A stretch of 64,000 bases of DNA. It comes from Faecalibacterium sp. GTDB lineage: Bacteria; Bacillota; Clostridia; Oscillospirales; Ruminococcaceae. The notes beneath the pieces were generated by a model, which saw only the letters and a list, made by a program, of their open reading frames with translations, was not told the origin of the DNA and searched no databases. Both the position numbers and the translations under genes were made by a program. Location: positions 62,001 to 126,000 of the forward strand of contig JALCRP010000004.1 in the NCBI GenBank assembly GCA_022652735.1. The letters are read 5' to 3'. Position 1 is the stretch's first letter; every line of letters begins with the position of its first letter. Shown here piece by piece: positions 25,603 to 34,782 of this stretch.

Positions 25603-26358
25603 GTGAAAGAGCATACGTTAGAGCCGGCCTGCCGCCTGGGCGGCGCCGTGATGAGCGACCGAATCGTTTCCAATCTGCTCGAGGAGCTGCGCGAGGGGCG
25701 CTTTTCTAAAATCGACCACCTTCCGGCGGAAGTAGAGCTTGCCGGGCAGCTCGGGGTCAGCCGTACCGTCATCCGGGATGCCCTGAGCGAGCTGGAACGC
25801 GAGGGCTATATCGAGCGTGTGCGCGGCATCGGCACGGTGGTGAACCGCCATGTGCTGAGCCTGCGCAGCCGCATCGACCAAAAGCTGGAGTATTATCCCC
25901 TGATCCGCAACTTCGGCAGCTATCCGCATGCCGACGGCATCCAGATTCAGGCGTTGGGCGCCGATCACGATCTCGCCGCCAGCCTTGAGCTTTCGCAGGG
26001 CGAAGAAGTGGTGTGCATCCGCAAGCGCATCCTCGCGGATACCCGCCCTGTGATCTATTCCATCGACTATCTCCCGCGGAGCCTATTTGGCACCCGCGAT
26101 TTCAACCGCCTTGATCTGACGCCTTCGGTTTTTGATGTGCTGGAGCGAGAATGCGGCCAGCAGCCCGCCAGCAACGTTGCCCATATCAAGGCCAGCTGCG
26201 GCGACGATTCTATCCGGGCGGCCATGCGCCTTGCCCCGGGCGAAGCCATGCTGTTACTGGACGAGGTTTGTTACAATCGGCTGTGCAAGCCGATCATGCG
26301 CTCGTACAGCTACTATACCAACTTCTTCGATTTTTCGATCCTTCGCAAGATGCTTTAA
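25603..26358 (+). CDS. GntR/HutC-family transcriptional regulator (UTRA domain)
   Basis: 251 residues from a GTG at 25603 with GGGAGG seven bases upstream. The N-terminal winged helix (about 12-80) includes LPAEVELAGQLGVSRTVIRDALSELEREGYIERVRGIGTVV. The C-terminal UTRA ligand-binding domain (about 95-250) includes RKRILADTRPVIYSIDYLPRSLF. UTRA domains sense small metabolites such as sugars, amino acids or histidine breakdown products. It lies 18 bases before pyrB on the same strand with no terminator between, which suggests co-transcription with pyrBI. The ligand is not known. Confidence 0.9.
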   Translation: MKEHTLEPACRLGGAVMSDRIVSNLLEELREGRFSKIDHLPAEVELAGQLGVSRTVIRDALSELEREGYIERVRGIGTVVNRHVLSLRSRIDQKLEYYPLIRNFGSYPHADGIQIQALGADHDLAASLELSQGEEVVCIRKRILADTRPVIYSIDYLPRSLFGTRDFNRLDLTPSVFDVLERECGQQPASNVAHIKASCGDDSIRAAMRLAPGEAMLLLDEVCYNRLCKPIMRSYSYYTNFFDFSILRKML

Positions 26359-26376
26359 GAAAAGCAGGAGGTGCGC

Positions 26377-27324
26377 ATGCGGCATTTGATTGACCCCTTG
26401 GATTTATCCAAACCGGAAACCGAGCAGCTTTTGGCGCTGGCCGAGCGGATTCGCTCCGACCCGGCCGCCTATCAGGAGGTTGCCGTACATAAAAAGCTGG
26501 CAACCTTGTTCTACGAGCCGAGCACCCGCACCCGCCTTTCCTTTGAGGCGGCGATGCTCAATCTCGGCGGGCACGTGCTGGGCTTTCCCAGCGAGATTGT
26601 TTCGAGCGCAACAAAGGGCGAAAGCGTCGCCGATACGATCCGCGTGATCTCCTGTTACGCCGATATTGTGGCGATGCGCCACCCGAAAGAGGGCGCGCCG
26701 CTGCGCGCCAGCCGCTACGCCAAGGTGCCCGTCATCAACGCGGGCGACGGCGGCCATCAGCACCCCACCCAGACGCTGACCGATCTGATGACAATCCGCA
26801 CCCGCAAGGGCCGCTTGAATGGCCTGACGATCGGGCTTTGCGGCGATTTGAAGTTTGGCCGCACCGTCCACTCCCTCATCAAGACGATGGCGCGGTACGA
26901 AAATGTGCGTTTTGTGCTCATCAGCCCCGAGGAGCTGCGTGTGCCGGATTACATCATTAAGGACGTTTTGCTGGCCGGGCATATCCCCTTCACCGAGACG
27001 CGCAGCCTCGAGGACGCCATGCCGTCTCTCGACATCCTGTATATGACGCGCGTCCAGAAGGAGCGCTTTTTCAATGAAGAAGATTATATTCGCCTTAAAA
27101 ACAGCTATATCCTGACGGAAGAAAAGCTGCAAAAGGCTAAGCCCGATCTCGCGGTGCTGCATCCGCTGCCGCGCGTCAACGAGATTGCGCTGGATGTCGA
27201 CGACGATCCGCGCGCCGCCTATTTCGAGCAGGTGCAGAACGGCGTTTATGTCCGCATGGCGCTGATGATGCTGCTGCTGGGCCTTACGGACCCGAAAACG
27301 GAAAAGAAGGTGGCCTTATGCTGA
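26377..27324 (+). CDS. pyrB: Aspartate carbamoyltransferase catalytic subunit
   Basis: 315 residues. Makes N-carbamoyl-aspartate in pyrimidine synthesis. [15 protein letters not shown] holds the carbamoyl-phosphate site [18 protein letters not shown] is the HPTQ loop and HPLPRVNEI the aspartate-binding region. I use the ATG at 26377; a GTG six bases earlier overlaps the AGGAGG site. pyrI starts 7 bases inside its end, so both subunits should be made together and assemble into an allosteric dodecamer. Confidence 0.96.
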   Translation: MRHLIDPLDLSKPETEQLLALAERIRSDPAAYQEVAVHKKLATLFYEPSTRTRLSFEAAMLNLGGHVLGFPSEIVSSATKGESVADTIRVISCYADIVAMRHPKEGAPLRASRYAKVPVINAGDGGHQHPTQTLTDLMTIRTRKGRLNGLTIGLCGDLKFGRTVHSLIKTMARYENVRFVLISPEELRVPDYIIKDVLLAGHIPFTETRSLEDAMPSLDILYMTRVQKERFFNEEDYIRLKNSYILTEEKLQKAKPDLAVLHPLPRVNEIALDVDDDPRAAYFEQVQNGVYVRMALMMLLLGLTDPKTEKKVALC

Positions 27325-27755
27325 ACATCGATGAAATCCAAAACGGCATTGTGATCGACCACATCAAGGCCGGTACGGCCGTCGGCCTGATGGAGCTTTT
27401 GGGTATCACGCAAAACCGTACTGCCAGCGTGGCCCTGATCCAAAATGCGCGCAGCCACAAATCCGCCGAAGGCAAAAAGGACATCATCAAAGTCGAGGGC
27501 GATTATCATTGGCTGAACCTCGACGTCATGGCTTATATCGACCCGAATATCACGATCACCGTGATTGAAAACGGCAAGGCCGTCAAAAAGGCTAAGCCGC
27601 AGCTGCCGCACCGCCTTGTGAACATCGTGAAATGCCGCAATCCGCGCTGCATCTCCACGATTGAAGAGGAGTGCGATCAGATTTTTGAATTGAGCGCAAA
27701 CGGCAAATACCGCTGCATTTATTGCGAGCAGGAATTGCAGGTACAGCCAAAATAA
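27318..27755 (+). CDS. pyrI: Aspartate carbamoyltransferase regulatory subunit
   Basis: 145 residues. An N-terminal nucleotide-binding domain ([21 protein letters not shown] for CTP/ATP) and a C-terminal zinc domain with C-x4-C (CRNPRC) and C-x2-C (CIYC). It confers CTP inhibition on PyrB. Its overlap with the pyrB stop gives a fixed subunit ratio. Confidence 0.96.
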   Translation: MLNIDEIQNGIVIDHIKAGTAVGLMELLGITQNRTASVALIQNARSHKSAEGKKDIIKVEGDYHWLNLDVMAYIDPNITITVIENGKAVKKAKPQLPHRLVNIVKCRNPRCISTIEEECDQIFELSANGKYRCIYCEQELQVQPK

Positions 27756-27762
27756 AATTGCC

Positions 27763-27794
27763 GCCGCGGGAACAAACCCGCGGCTTTTTCTTTT
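27763..27794 (+). terminator. Intrinsic terminator after pyrBI
   Basis: GCCGCGGG / CCCGCGGC, 8 bp perfect, loop AACAAA, then TTTTTCTTTT. Confidence 0.9.
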
Positions 27795-27860
27795 CGGCGT
27801 GACGGTTTCATGACAAACTGCCGCTATGATTAAGCTATTCTGGGAAAGTGAGGCTTGCAC

Positions 27861-28517
27861 ATGGCTTTGATTCTTGTGGCGGAAGATGAAGAAAACATCA
27901 ACCGCTTGATCTGCAAAAATCTCGCACTTGTGGGGCATACGCCGCTGTCGGCGCCGGATGGTGAGCAGGCAATTACGCTTTCCAATGCCCGCCGGCCCGA
28001 CCTGATGCTTTTGGACGTGATGCTGCCGAAGTTCGACGGCTTTGCCGTGAAGCAGGCGGTGCCTGATACGCTGCCCGTTATTTTTGTCACGGCCAAGGCT
28101 TCCCTGCCTGATAAGCTAATGGGGCTCGGCCTCGGCGCAGAAGATTATATTGTCAAGCCGTTTGAAATGCTCGAGCTGCTGGCGCGGGTACAGACGGTTC
28201 TGCGCCGGGCCGGCAAAAACGCCAGCGCATTTGTTTGGCACGAGCTGCGTGTTGACCTTGCCGCGCGGCGCGTATTTCGTGCCGGGGCAGAAATCTTTCT
28301 GACGCCACAGGAATACAGCCTGCTCGAAACTTTGATCTTGAACCGCAATCTTGCGCTCAGCCGCGAAAAGCTGCTGGAAAGCGCGTGGGGCTACGATTAT
28401 ACGGGCGAGACGCGCACTGTGGATAATCACATCCAGCATTTGCGCAAAAAACTTGGCCTTGAGCAGGAAATTCAAACCGTGTATAAGTTGGGCTATCGCC
28501 TCACACTTCGGGAATAG
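27861..28517 (+). CDS. OmpR/PhoB-family response regulator
   Basis: 218 residues from the ATG at 27861 with GTGAGG upstream; a TTG two codons earlier is less likely. The receiver domain (1-115) has the acidic EDEEN pocket, phospho-acceptor Asp in LMLLDVMLP (about residue 54) and Lys in VKPFEMLEL. The C-terminal winged helix (about 125-215) has FLTPQEYSLLETLI and TRTVDNHIQHLRKKLG. The kinase gene follows after 41 bases. The stimulus is unknown; the lipoprotein gene downstream is a plausible target or partner. Confidence 0.93.
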   Translation: MALILVAEDEENINRLICKNLALVGHTPLSAPDGEQAITLSNARRPDLMLLDVMLPKFDGFAVKQAVPDTLPVIFVTAKASLPDKLMGLGLGAEDYIVKPFEMLELLARVQTVLRRAGKNASAFVWHELRVDLAARRVFRAGAEIFLTPQEYSLLETLILNRNLALSREKLLESAWGYDYTGETRTVDNHIQHLRKKLGLEQEIQTVYKLGYRLTLRE

Positions 28518-28558
28518 GCAGCGACAAGCACTTTGGTCTTTTGGCAAAGGAGGCCGTC

Positions 28559-30037
28559 ATGCGATTGTTTTCTTTTTGCTCTGTCCGTCTGAAATTCTGG
28601 CAGCGCACCTATTGCGCGATTCTTGCCCTATTTTTTGCCTGCCTCGGGGCCGTATTCGGCGTTGCCTATTCCGTTGCCCGGCAGCAAAGCTATGCGGCCC
28701 GTATCAGCGAGCTGTTGGCGCAGCAGCACTATATTGTGCAGAGCTTCGCGCAGGATATTGCCGCTTTGCAGGCGCGCAACCCTTCTGCCATGCAGGCGCT
28801 GTATGCCTATTATGGCCGCCAGTATAGCGGAGAGGGCCTGTACTTTGAAGTGTTTAAGGGCGGTGCATCCGTTTATTCCTCAATTCCGCCCGAATGCGCA
28901 GCCTCTGCCCCGCGGCCGGAGCTTACCACTGCACCCGCTACGCGCACTTATCTGGTGCGGCGTACCGTAGCCGGGCGTCGGCTTTTTTCGGCCACGGCGC
29001 TTTCCGGTACGCTCGAGGATACCGTGTTGGTTTGCAGCGCAGATATGGAACATTTTTATGGGCAGTGGGCCTCCACGGCGCGTCTGTTCTGCATAGCAGG
29101 TGCCGCCATCAGCGCACTGTTTGCGCTAGCACTGTATCTTGTGCTGCGCCAACTATATCAGCCGCTTAGTGAAGTAGCCGCTACCGCCAATCACCTTGCC
29201 GCGGGCAAGTTTTCGGCGCGCGCGCCCGTCACCCGGCGGGATGAATTCGGCGATTTGGCCGCCAGCCTGAATGGCATGGCCGGCACTGTCGAGCGCCAGA
29301 TGTGTGAGCTGAAAACCGTGGCCGATCAACGCCAGCGCCTGATCGAAAATCTCTCGCACGAAATCCGCACCCCGCTGGCGGCCATTTCTGGCTGGGCCGA
29401 AACGCTGCGCGGCGCCTCTCTCTCCGAGGAGGAACAGGCCGACGCTATCGATACGATTTTGTTTGAGTCCAACCGCGTTCTCTCTCTTTCGCGCCAAATG
29501 CTGGAGCTTTCCGTGCTCTGCCATGATGAAACTCTGCCGCTTGTGCCCGTCGCGGTATCGCCGCTGTTGGCGCGGGTCGAGGCCGTTTTGGCCCCGAAAG
29601 CCACGGCACGGCAGGTTTGCTTTTCCGTAGAGGCCGCACCTACTTTTTCCTCTGTGCCCGGAGATGCGGCTTTGCTGGAAAGCCTGCTCATCAATCTGGC
29701 CGATAACGCGATTAAGGCCTGTGCCGCCGGCGGCCAGGCATCTATTTGTGCCTGCCTTACCAAAACCGGCTGCCCCTGCTTTCTTGTGCGGGATAATGGC
29801 CGTGGCATGGCCCCCGAAACGCTGGAAAACCTTGGCCAGCCGTTTTACCGCGAAGATAAATCCCGCAGCCGCCGCGAGGGCGGCGCAGGGCTTGGAGTAT
29901 CGCTTTGCAAAGAGATCGCACGGCAGCACAACGCAACGCTTACCTATGAAAGTTGCCTTGGCAAAGGCACCTGTGCCGCCCTTACTTTTACAACTTCTAC
30001 ATACCTCCCAGACAACCTCGCGAAAACCAGCCATTAG
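28559..30037 (+). CDS. Sensor histidine kinase (HAMP, HisKA, HATPase)
   Basis: 492 residues from the ATG at 28559 (AAGGAGG upstream). Two membrane helices (about 12-37 and 170-193) bracket an extracytoplasmic sensor domain of about 130 residues. HAMP follows (LYQPLSEVAATANHLAAGKF). The H box NLSHEIRTPLAAISGW carries the phospho-His. The N box is LLINLADNAIKAC and the G box VRDNGRGMAPETL, with GAGLGVSLCKEI later. It phosphorylates the preceding response regulator. The sensor domain has no recognisable family by eye. Confidence 0.93.
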   Translation: MRLFSFCSVRLKFWQRTYCAILALFFACLGAVFGVAYSVARQQSYAARISELLAQQHYIVQSFAQDIAALQARNPSAMQALYAYYGRQYSGEGLYFEVFKGGASVYSSIPPECAASAPRPELTTAPATRTYLVRRTVAGRRLFSATALSGTLEDTVLVCSADMEHFYGQWASTARLFCIAGAAISALFALALYLVLRQLYQPLSEVAATANHLAAGKFSARAPVTRRDEFGDLAASLNGMAGTVERQMCELKTVADQRQRLIENLSHEIRTPLAAISGWAETLRGASLSEEEQADAIDTILFESNRVLSLSRQMLELSVLCHDETLPLVPVAVSPLLARVEAVLAPKATARQVCFSVEAAPTFSSVPGDAALLESLLINLADNAIKACAAGGQASICACLTKTGCPCFLVRDNGRGMAPETLENLGQPFYREDKSRSRREGGAGLGVSLCKEIARQHNATLTYESCLGKGTCAALTFTTSTYLPDNLAKTSH

Positions 30038-30071
30038 GATAATGGTTATTCCCATAAAGGAGGAATTGTAT

Positions 30072-31013
30072 ATGAAACGCAGAGACTTTTTATCCCTTGC
30101 CGCATTTTGTGCGGCAGCGAGCGCGCTTTCTGCCTGTGGGCAGAGCAGCATCGTCACCAATCCCGTAACAGAAAGCGAATCCATTGCGGTCAATCCGCCC
30201 AATGCTGTGAGCATCGCGGAGGACACGATGGATTACCCTTATCTCGACGCAACACAGGATGCCTTACAGGCCATCGTCGATTGGCAGGCCAACGAGCAGG
30301 CTGGCGAATACACGAAAAACGATTTTTTGCTTGATACTTTTGGGGACACGCACCCCGGCATTTGCTACCTTGAGCTATCCTCTTATATCCCGGACGTTGG
30401 CGGCGCAGTCGGCAGCATTGCCGCCCCGAACGCAACCGCGATGACGGCACAGCAGGCCGCAAACCATGCCGCGGCGCTGTTCCATTTTCTCTATCCGGAT
30501 CAGGCACCCGGAACCATTACGCTGCTGTGTCTCTGCCCGGATGAAACGGCTTCCGATCGGCGCAGCTGGGAGGCTTATCTTTCTTGCGAAACATCGGCTG
30601 AGCCAAAGGATTTCTATTCCATGCGCCTCCAAATCGACGCAATCGCGGGCAAGCTCGAATATTTTTCTTATATAAAATACGAAGACGACGGCAGCCCGAG
30701 CATCCCGCTGCAAGGCGAAGATGCATTGGCTGCCGCAGCCACGGAAGCCAAAGAAGGCCTCGACGCTTTGCTCCGCGCCGCAGGCGCGGGCCAGCAGGCA
30801 GGCGCGCTGGTACCTTTAATCGAAAACGAGAACGCCTTCTACTATTCTGCCGAGATTGACGGCGAAAGCTACCGCATTAGCATCTGGGCGAACGGCACCG
30901 TGCGCTATGTGATGCAGGAATCGGCCTATCAGCTGACGCTGCAAAAATCGCTCCGTGCGGCAGAACAGGCAGAGCTTGCCGAACAAAATGCGCTCTCTTC
31001 CGTCGACAAATAG
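30072..31013 (+). CDS. Lipoprotein of unknown function downstream of two-component system
   Basis: 313 residues from the ATG at 30072 (AAAGGAGG upstream). The signal sequence MKRRDFLSLAAFCAAASALSAC has a twin-arginine-like RRDFL followed by a lipobox ending at Cys, so a Tat-type lipoprotein export route is possible. The mature part is acidic. It has repeated alpha-beta segments ending in patterns like DAIAGKLEYFSYIKYEDDG, reminiscent of PepSY-type modules; that resemblance is weak and I do not claim the family. The gap to the kinase is 34 bases with no terminator, so it is probably in the same operon. Confidence 0.75.
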   Translation: MKRRDFLSLAAFCAAASALSACGQSSIVTNPVTESESIAVNPPNAVSIAEDTMDYPYLDATQDALQAIVDWQANEQAGEYTKNDFLLDTFGDTHPGICYLELSSYIPDVGGAVGSIAAPNATAMTAQQAANHAAALFHFLYPDQAPGTITLLCLCPDETASDRRSWEAYLSCETSAEPKDFYSMRLQIDAIAGKLEYFSYIKYEDDGSPSIPLQGEDALAAAATEAKEGLDALLRAAGAGQQAGALVPLIENENAFYYSAEIDGESYRISIWANGTVRYVMQESAYQLTLQKSLRAAEQAELAEQNALSSVDK

Positions 31014-31049
31014 AGTATCGCAGGCAGCAGTCCAGCCGTCCGTTGACCC

Positions 31050-33326
31050 TTAGGCAAAGGCAGGGCTGTCCATCGTCAGCGTCACGGTACCGTCCACGCC
31101 GGCATCGGCGAGATACTGCCCGCCCGGCACCGCGTCGCCGGAGGCGATGCGGTCGGCCAGGGCCTGTTCTACCGCGCGGTCGACGGCATGCCGCAGGCCA
31201 CGCGCGCCGTAAGGCCCTTTTGCTTTACAAGCAAGTGTCTGGGAAAGTTTTGGCGTATGGCGCAGGCGGTATCCCTCTTGTGCGGCGCGTTTTTCCAGCC
31301 CGCACAGCATATGGTCCGCGATGCGGCACATCGTTGCCTCATCCAAGGGATGAAACACGATCACCTCATCCATGCGGCCCAAAAGCTCCGGCCGGAAAAA
31401 GGTTTTTGCCTCTTCCCGCGCCAGCTGTGCCTGCTTTTCCCACAAGGCATCCGCCCCGGCGGCAAAGCCCATCGGCCCGCTTTGGCCGGCCAAATGGCGT
31501 GCGCCGAGGTTCGAGGTCAGCAAAATAATCGTATTGGCAAAGCAGGTTTTGCGCCCCATAGCATCCGTCAGTACGCCATCTTCGAGAATTTGCAGCAGAA
31601 TGTTTTGAATATCCGGGTGTGCCTTTTCGATTTCGTCAAACAGTACAACGCTGTAGGGCTTGCGGCGCACAGCCTCCGTCAGCTGGCCGCCCTCGTCATG
31701 GCCCAGATAGCCCGGCGGCGCGCCGATCAGCCGCGCAACCGAATGGCTTTCGCCATATTCCGACATATCAAACTTCAAAAAAGCCTTGTCGCTGCCAAAC
31801 CAGCTTTCGGCCAGCGCACGGGCCAGCGCCGTTTTGCCCACGCCCGTCGGCCCTAAAAACAGCATCGCGCCGATGGGGCGCCCCGGCTCGGAAAGGCCCG
31901 TGCGGCTGCGCCGGATGGCCCCGGCCACCGCGGCCACGGCCTGCGGCTGGCCCACGATTTTTTCCGCGAGGCGCGCTTCAAGGTTTTGCAGGCGCTCGCG
32001 TTCCTTTTCGTTCACGCGCTCAACCGGGATGCCGCTGGCGCGCGCCACAACGCGCGCAATATCCGTCTGCTCCAGCTTGGCGCCGCCTTCATTTTCCTTT
32101 TCGCTGCGAATCCGCACGGCGGCACATGCTTCGTCCATCAAATCGACGGCCTTATCCGGCAAAAAGCGCCCCGGCAGATATCGTACCGATAGCTCGACGG
32201 CGCTGTGGATGGCCTCCTGCGGGATTTTTACGCGGTGGTATGCCTCATACCGCGGCGCAAGCCCCTGCAAAATCCGCACGGCCTGCTCCCGCGTAGGCTC
32301 CTCGATCTGCACCCGGCCAAAGCGCCGCTCCAGCGCGGCATCTTTTTGGATGTTGCGGCGAAATTCCTCGTTTGTCGTTGCGCCGATTACCTGAATTTCG
32401 CCGCGCGCCAGCACAGGCTTCAAAATGCTGGCTGCGTCGATCGCGCCCTCGGCCGCGCCCGCACCCATCACGGTATGAAACTCGTCCACAAACAAAATGG
32501 CGTTGCCGTCGCGGATGAGTTCTTCCAGCAGATTTTTGAAGCGTTCCTCAAAATCGCCGCGGTATTTTGTGCCGGCCACAAGGCTTGCCATGTCCAGCGC
32601 CAGCAGGCGCTTGCCCATCAGCGCCACTGGCACGTTGCCCGCCGCAATACGCTGCGCCAGCCCCTCGGCCAGCGCCGTTTTGCCCACGCCCGGCTCGCCG
32701 GTAAGGCAAGGATTGTTTTTTTGCCGGCGGCACAAAATCTCGATGATACGTTCCAGCTCATTTTCGCGGCAAAATACCGGGTCAAGCTCCTGATCGAGCG
32801 CCTTGCGCGTCAGATCGCGGCAGTACTTATCGCTGGCGCGGCTGCCGCGCGCGGCCGCCACGGGCCGCGGCGCGATCGGCAGGATGGTTTGTCCCGTCAG
32901 CGAGCGGCATTCTCTTACCGCATCGCCGATCTCCACGCCCATCTCAGCCAGCAGGACGCTTGCGGCACAGCCGGAATCTTCAAGCATCGCGCAAAGCAGA
33001 TGCTCCGGCCCGGCTTTGCCTGCGCCGGCGTTTTGCGCATCCAAAATGGCATAATCCATTGTCCGCTTCAGTTCCGGCGTGACAGCATGCCAAGAAAGAT
33101 GCCGCGGCAGCGCCGCGCCGGAAACCGGCAGGTGCTTTTCCGCCTCCTGCCAGTTGATCTTTTTTTCGGCCAGAAACCGCCCCGCGATTTCTTCGTCCTC
33201 GCGCGCAATGGTTACAAGCAGCAGGCTGGTGCCCGCCTGCGTTTCGCCCCGCTGGCCTGCCCAGCGCACGGTATCCGCCAGAATATGCCCCGCTTTGCGG
33301 GAAAATCCGCGGTAATGATAAATCAT
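31050..33326 (-). CDS. clpC: ClpC/ClpA-like AAA+ unfoldase lacking the middle domain
   Basis: 758 residues from the ATG at 33326 (GGGGAGGGG upstream). It has an N-terminal Clp_N region (residues 1-150) with one clear repeat (AGPEHLLCAMLEDSGCAA). NBD1 has Walker A GEPGVGKTALAEG and Walker B AILFVDEFHTVMG. NBD2 has GPTGVGKTALARAL and VVLFDEIEKAHPDI. A PMGF segment in NBD2 fits the ClpP-docking loop. Between NBD1 and NBD2 there are only about 30 residues, so the ClpC coiled-coil M domain (binding McsB/MecA) is missing. It should unfold substrates for ClpP; clpP is not in the window. No ctsR-mcsAB genes are adjacent. Confidence 0.88.
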   Translation of the reverse strand: MIYHYRGFSRKAGHILADTVRWAGQRGETQAGTSLLLVTIAREDEEIAGRFLAEKKINWQEAEKHLPVSGAALPRHLSWHAVTPELKRTMDYAILDAQNAGAGKAGPEHLLCAMLEDSGCAASVLLAEMGVEIGDAVRECRSLTGQTILPIAPRPVAAARGSRASDKYCRDLTRKALDQELDPVFCRENELERIIEILCRRQKNNPCLTGEPGVGKTALAEGLAQRIAAGNVPVALMGKRLLALDMASLVAGTKYRGDFEERFKNLLEELIRDGNAILFVDEFHTVMGAGAAEGAIDAASILKPVLARGEIQVIGATTNEEFRRNIQKDAALERRFGRVQIEEPTREQAVRILQGLAPRYEAYHRVKIPQEAIHSAVELSVRYLPGRFLPDKAVDLMDEACAAVRIRSEKENEGGAKLEQTDIARVVARASGIPVERVNEKERERLQNLEARLAEKIVGQPQAVAAVAGAIRRSRTGLSEPGRPIGAMLFLGPTGVGKTALARALAESWFGSDKAFLKFDMSEYGESHSVARLIGAPPGYLGHDEGGQLTEAVRRKPYSVVLFDEIEKAHPDIQNILLQILEDGVLTDAMGRKTCFANTIILLTSNLGARHLAGQSGPMGFAAGADALWEKQAQLAREEAKTFFRPELLGRMDEVIVFHPLDEATMCRIADHMLCGLEKRAAQEGYRLRHTPKLSQTLACKAKGPYGARGLRHAVDRAVEQALADRIASGDAVPGGQYLADAGVDGTVTLTMDSPAFA

Positions 33327-33377
33327 GGTATCCCCTCCCCGGTAACTTGACAAGAGAGAGTATAGACAGCCGCGAAA

Positions 33378-33406
33378 CAAAAAAAACCTCGACTGACGTC
33401 GAGGTT
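33378..33406 (-). terminator. Intrinsic terminator after TSCPD gene
   Basis: Read leftward: AACCTCGAC, loop GTCA, GTCGAGGTT (9 bp perfect) then eight T. It separates the TSCPD gene from clpC. A TATACT -10 for clpC lies just beyond it (33359-33364). Confidence 0.85.
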
Positions 33407-33503
33407 CTTTTTTTGGAAAATTCTTTGCAAAGGCGGTTGTGCGGCGCAAAAATTGCGAGTTTGCCGTGCAGTACGCCGGCAACGTGCTTCCGCCTTTGCG
33501 GGC

Positions 33504-33761
33504 TTAGCCCATCTGCGCCAGCGCCTCTTCCAGCGCGGCCGCGATCTGATCCGGGCAGCTGGTTGATTTGGTGCCGCAGCGGATGCCCTTCAGTTTTCCG
33601 ATCGCATCCTCGGCCTTCATGCCTTTGATGAGGCTGCCGATGCCTTGTAGGTTGCCGTTGCAGCCGCCCATAACTTCCACGGCTTCGATTGTGTGGTCGG
33701 CATTCAGCGCTACGCGCGTCGCCATCGAGCAGGTTCCACAATTCTTTCGGGTATACGTCAT
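33504..33761 (-). CDS. Small TSCPD-domain protein
   Basis: 85 residues that are essentially one TSCPD domain. Conserved Cys occur in RKNCGTCS, MGGCNGN and CGTKSTSCPDQIA, where TSCPD names the family. The same domain ends some B12-dependent ribonucleotide reductases. Stand-alone copies of this size are common in Clostridia and have no established function; the Cys pattern suggests metal binding. It lies 18 bases downstream of the PHP gene and is probably co-transcribed with it. Confidence 0.85.
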   Translation of the reverse strand: MTYTRKNCGTCSMATRVALNADHTIEAVEVMGGCNGNLQGIGSLIKGMKAEDAIGKLKGIRCGTKSTSCPDQIAAALEEALAQMG

Positions 33762-33779
33762 TTTATAGTCCTCCTAAAA

Positions 33780-34625
33780 TTACACGGCCTGCCGTTTTTT
33801 TGCCAGCGCGCCAATGCGCGCGATCTGTTCGTCTGCTGTCGTACAGGTGCCCAGCGGATGCGGATGGCCGGAGTTTGCGCCGTGAAAATCCGTGCCGCCC
33901 GTTTCGATCAAGCCATACTGCGCGCACAATGCGCGGCAGGCGGCCTGATCCTCTTTTGTATTGCGCGGGTGTTCGATTTCGATGCCGTCAATGCGGCCCG
34001 CCGCGGCCAACTGGCGCGCCAAATCCATGCTCTGGTATACGGAAGGATGCGCCAAAACCACAACGGCCTTACAGGCCTTAAGGGTCTCCAGCACGGTATC
34101 CAGTGGGTCGTAGCCCGGCTTATGCAGCACGATACCGCCCGGCGAGCCGAACAGTTGATGATACACATCGCCGTAGATGCTCTCGGCGATGCCAAGCGCA
34201 CACAGCGCGTTCATGATGCCGGATTTGAATAACACGCCGCTGGCCTCGGCATGTGCCAGCGCCATATCCGCCGAAAACTGCGGGTAGATTGCTTCCAGCT
34301 CCTTCACGCTTTGCAGGCAGGCGGCGTTGCGCCGCTTTGCCATCTCAGCACAGTGCGTTTCCAGCGCGGGGCAAATCTGCGGCCAGTAGGCCAAAAGATG
34401 CACCCGCCGCCCACGCACAGGGTCAAATGTGCTCAGTTCCGTCGCGGGGATCAGCGAAACGCCGTCCACGCAGGGGTGCTCGTAGGCATAGCGCACACTC
34501 TGTACGGAATCGTGATCGGATACAGCCAGCCACGAAAGGCCGGCGCGTTTTGCCAAAAGCGGCAAAAGATGGATGGGCAGCGAGCCATCGGAAAAAGTTG
34601 TATGGGTATGCAGATCTCCGGGCAA
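33780..34625 (-). CDS. PHP-domain phosphoesterase
   Basis: 281 residues starting at a TTG at 34625 with AAAGGAGG eight bases upstream. The PHP metal site is visible in DLHTHTTFSDGSL (residues 4-16), SDHDSVQS (36-43), the conserved Glu in ATELSTF, and the C-terminal GTDFHGAN. Related TrpH/YciV-type enzymes hydrolyse 3',5'-nucleotide bisphosphates or short RNAs. The exact substrate cannot be told. It sits upstream of the TSCPD gene on the same strand. Confidence 0.87.
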   Translation of the reverse strand: MPGDLHTHTTFSDGSLPIHLLPLLAKRAGLSWLAVSDHDSVQSVRYAYEHPCVDGVSLIPATELSTFDPVRGRRVHLLAYWPQICPALETHCAEMAKRRNAACLQSVKELEAIYPQFSADMALAHAEASGVLFKSGIMNALCALGIAESIYGDVYHQLFGSPGGIVLHKPGYDPLDTVLETLKACKAVVVLAHPSVYQSMDLARQLAAAGRIDGIEIEHPRNTKEDQAACRALCAQYGLIETGGTDFHGANSGHPHPLGTCTTADEQIARIGALAKKRQAV

Positions 34626-34723
34626 AGCGTTTGCCTCCTTTGGCGTGGCCGCCGCATAATCTCCGGCACCGAGGCGCGCCGGTAAGTTTCCGTCCGCGCG
34701 TACAAAAGCGAAATAGCAAAACG

Positions 34724-34782
34724 GAAAAATGCTTCTGTGCGCGGCAGCGCTTCCGGGGGCGGAAATTGTGCGGAAGCATTTT
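34724..34782 (-). terminator. Intrinsic terminator after aconitase-like gene
   Basis: Read leftward: AAAATGCTTC (starting at the stop codon) pairs with GAAGCATTTT (34726-34735) around an inner GC-rich stem, ending in TTTTT. Confidence 0.75.

Noticed and set aside
33327-33420. CtsR or CIRCE operator before the clp gene
   Set aside because: The inverted repeat there is a plain intrinsic terminator; no CtsR heptad repeat or CIRCE element was found.
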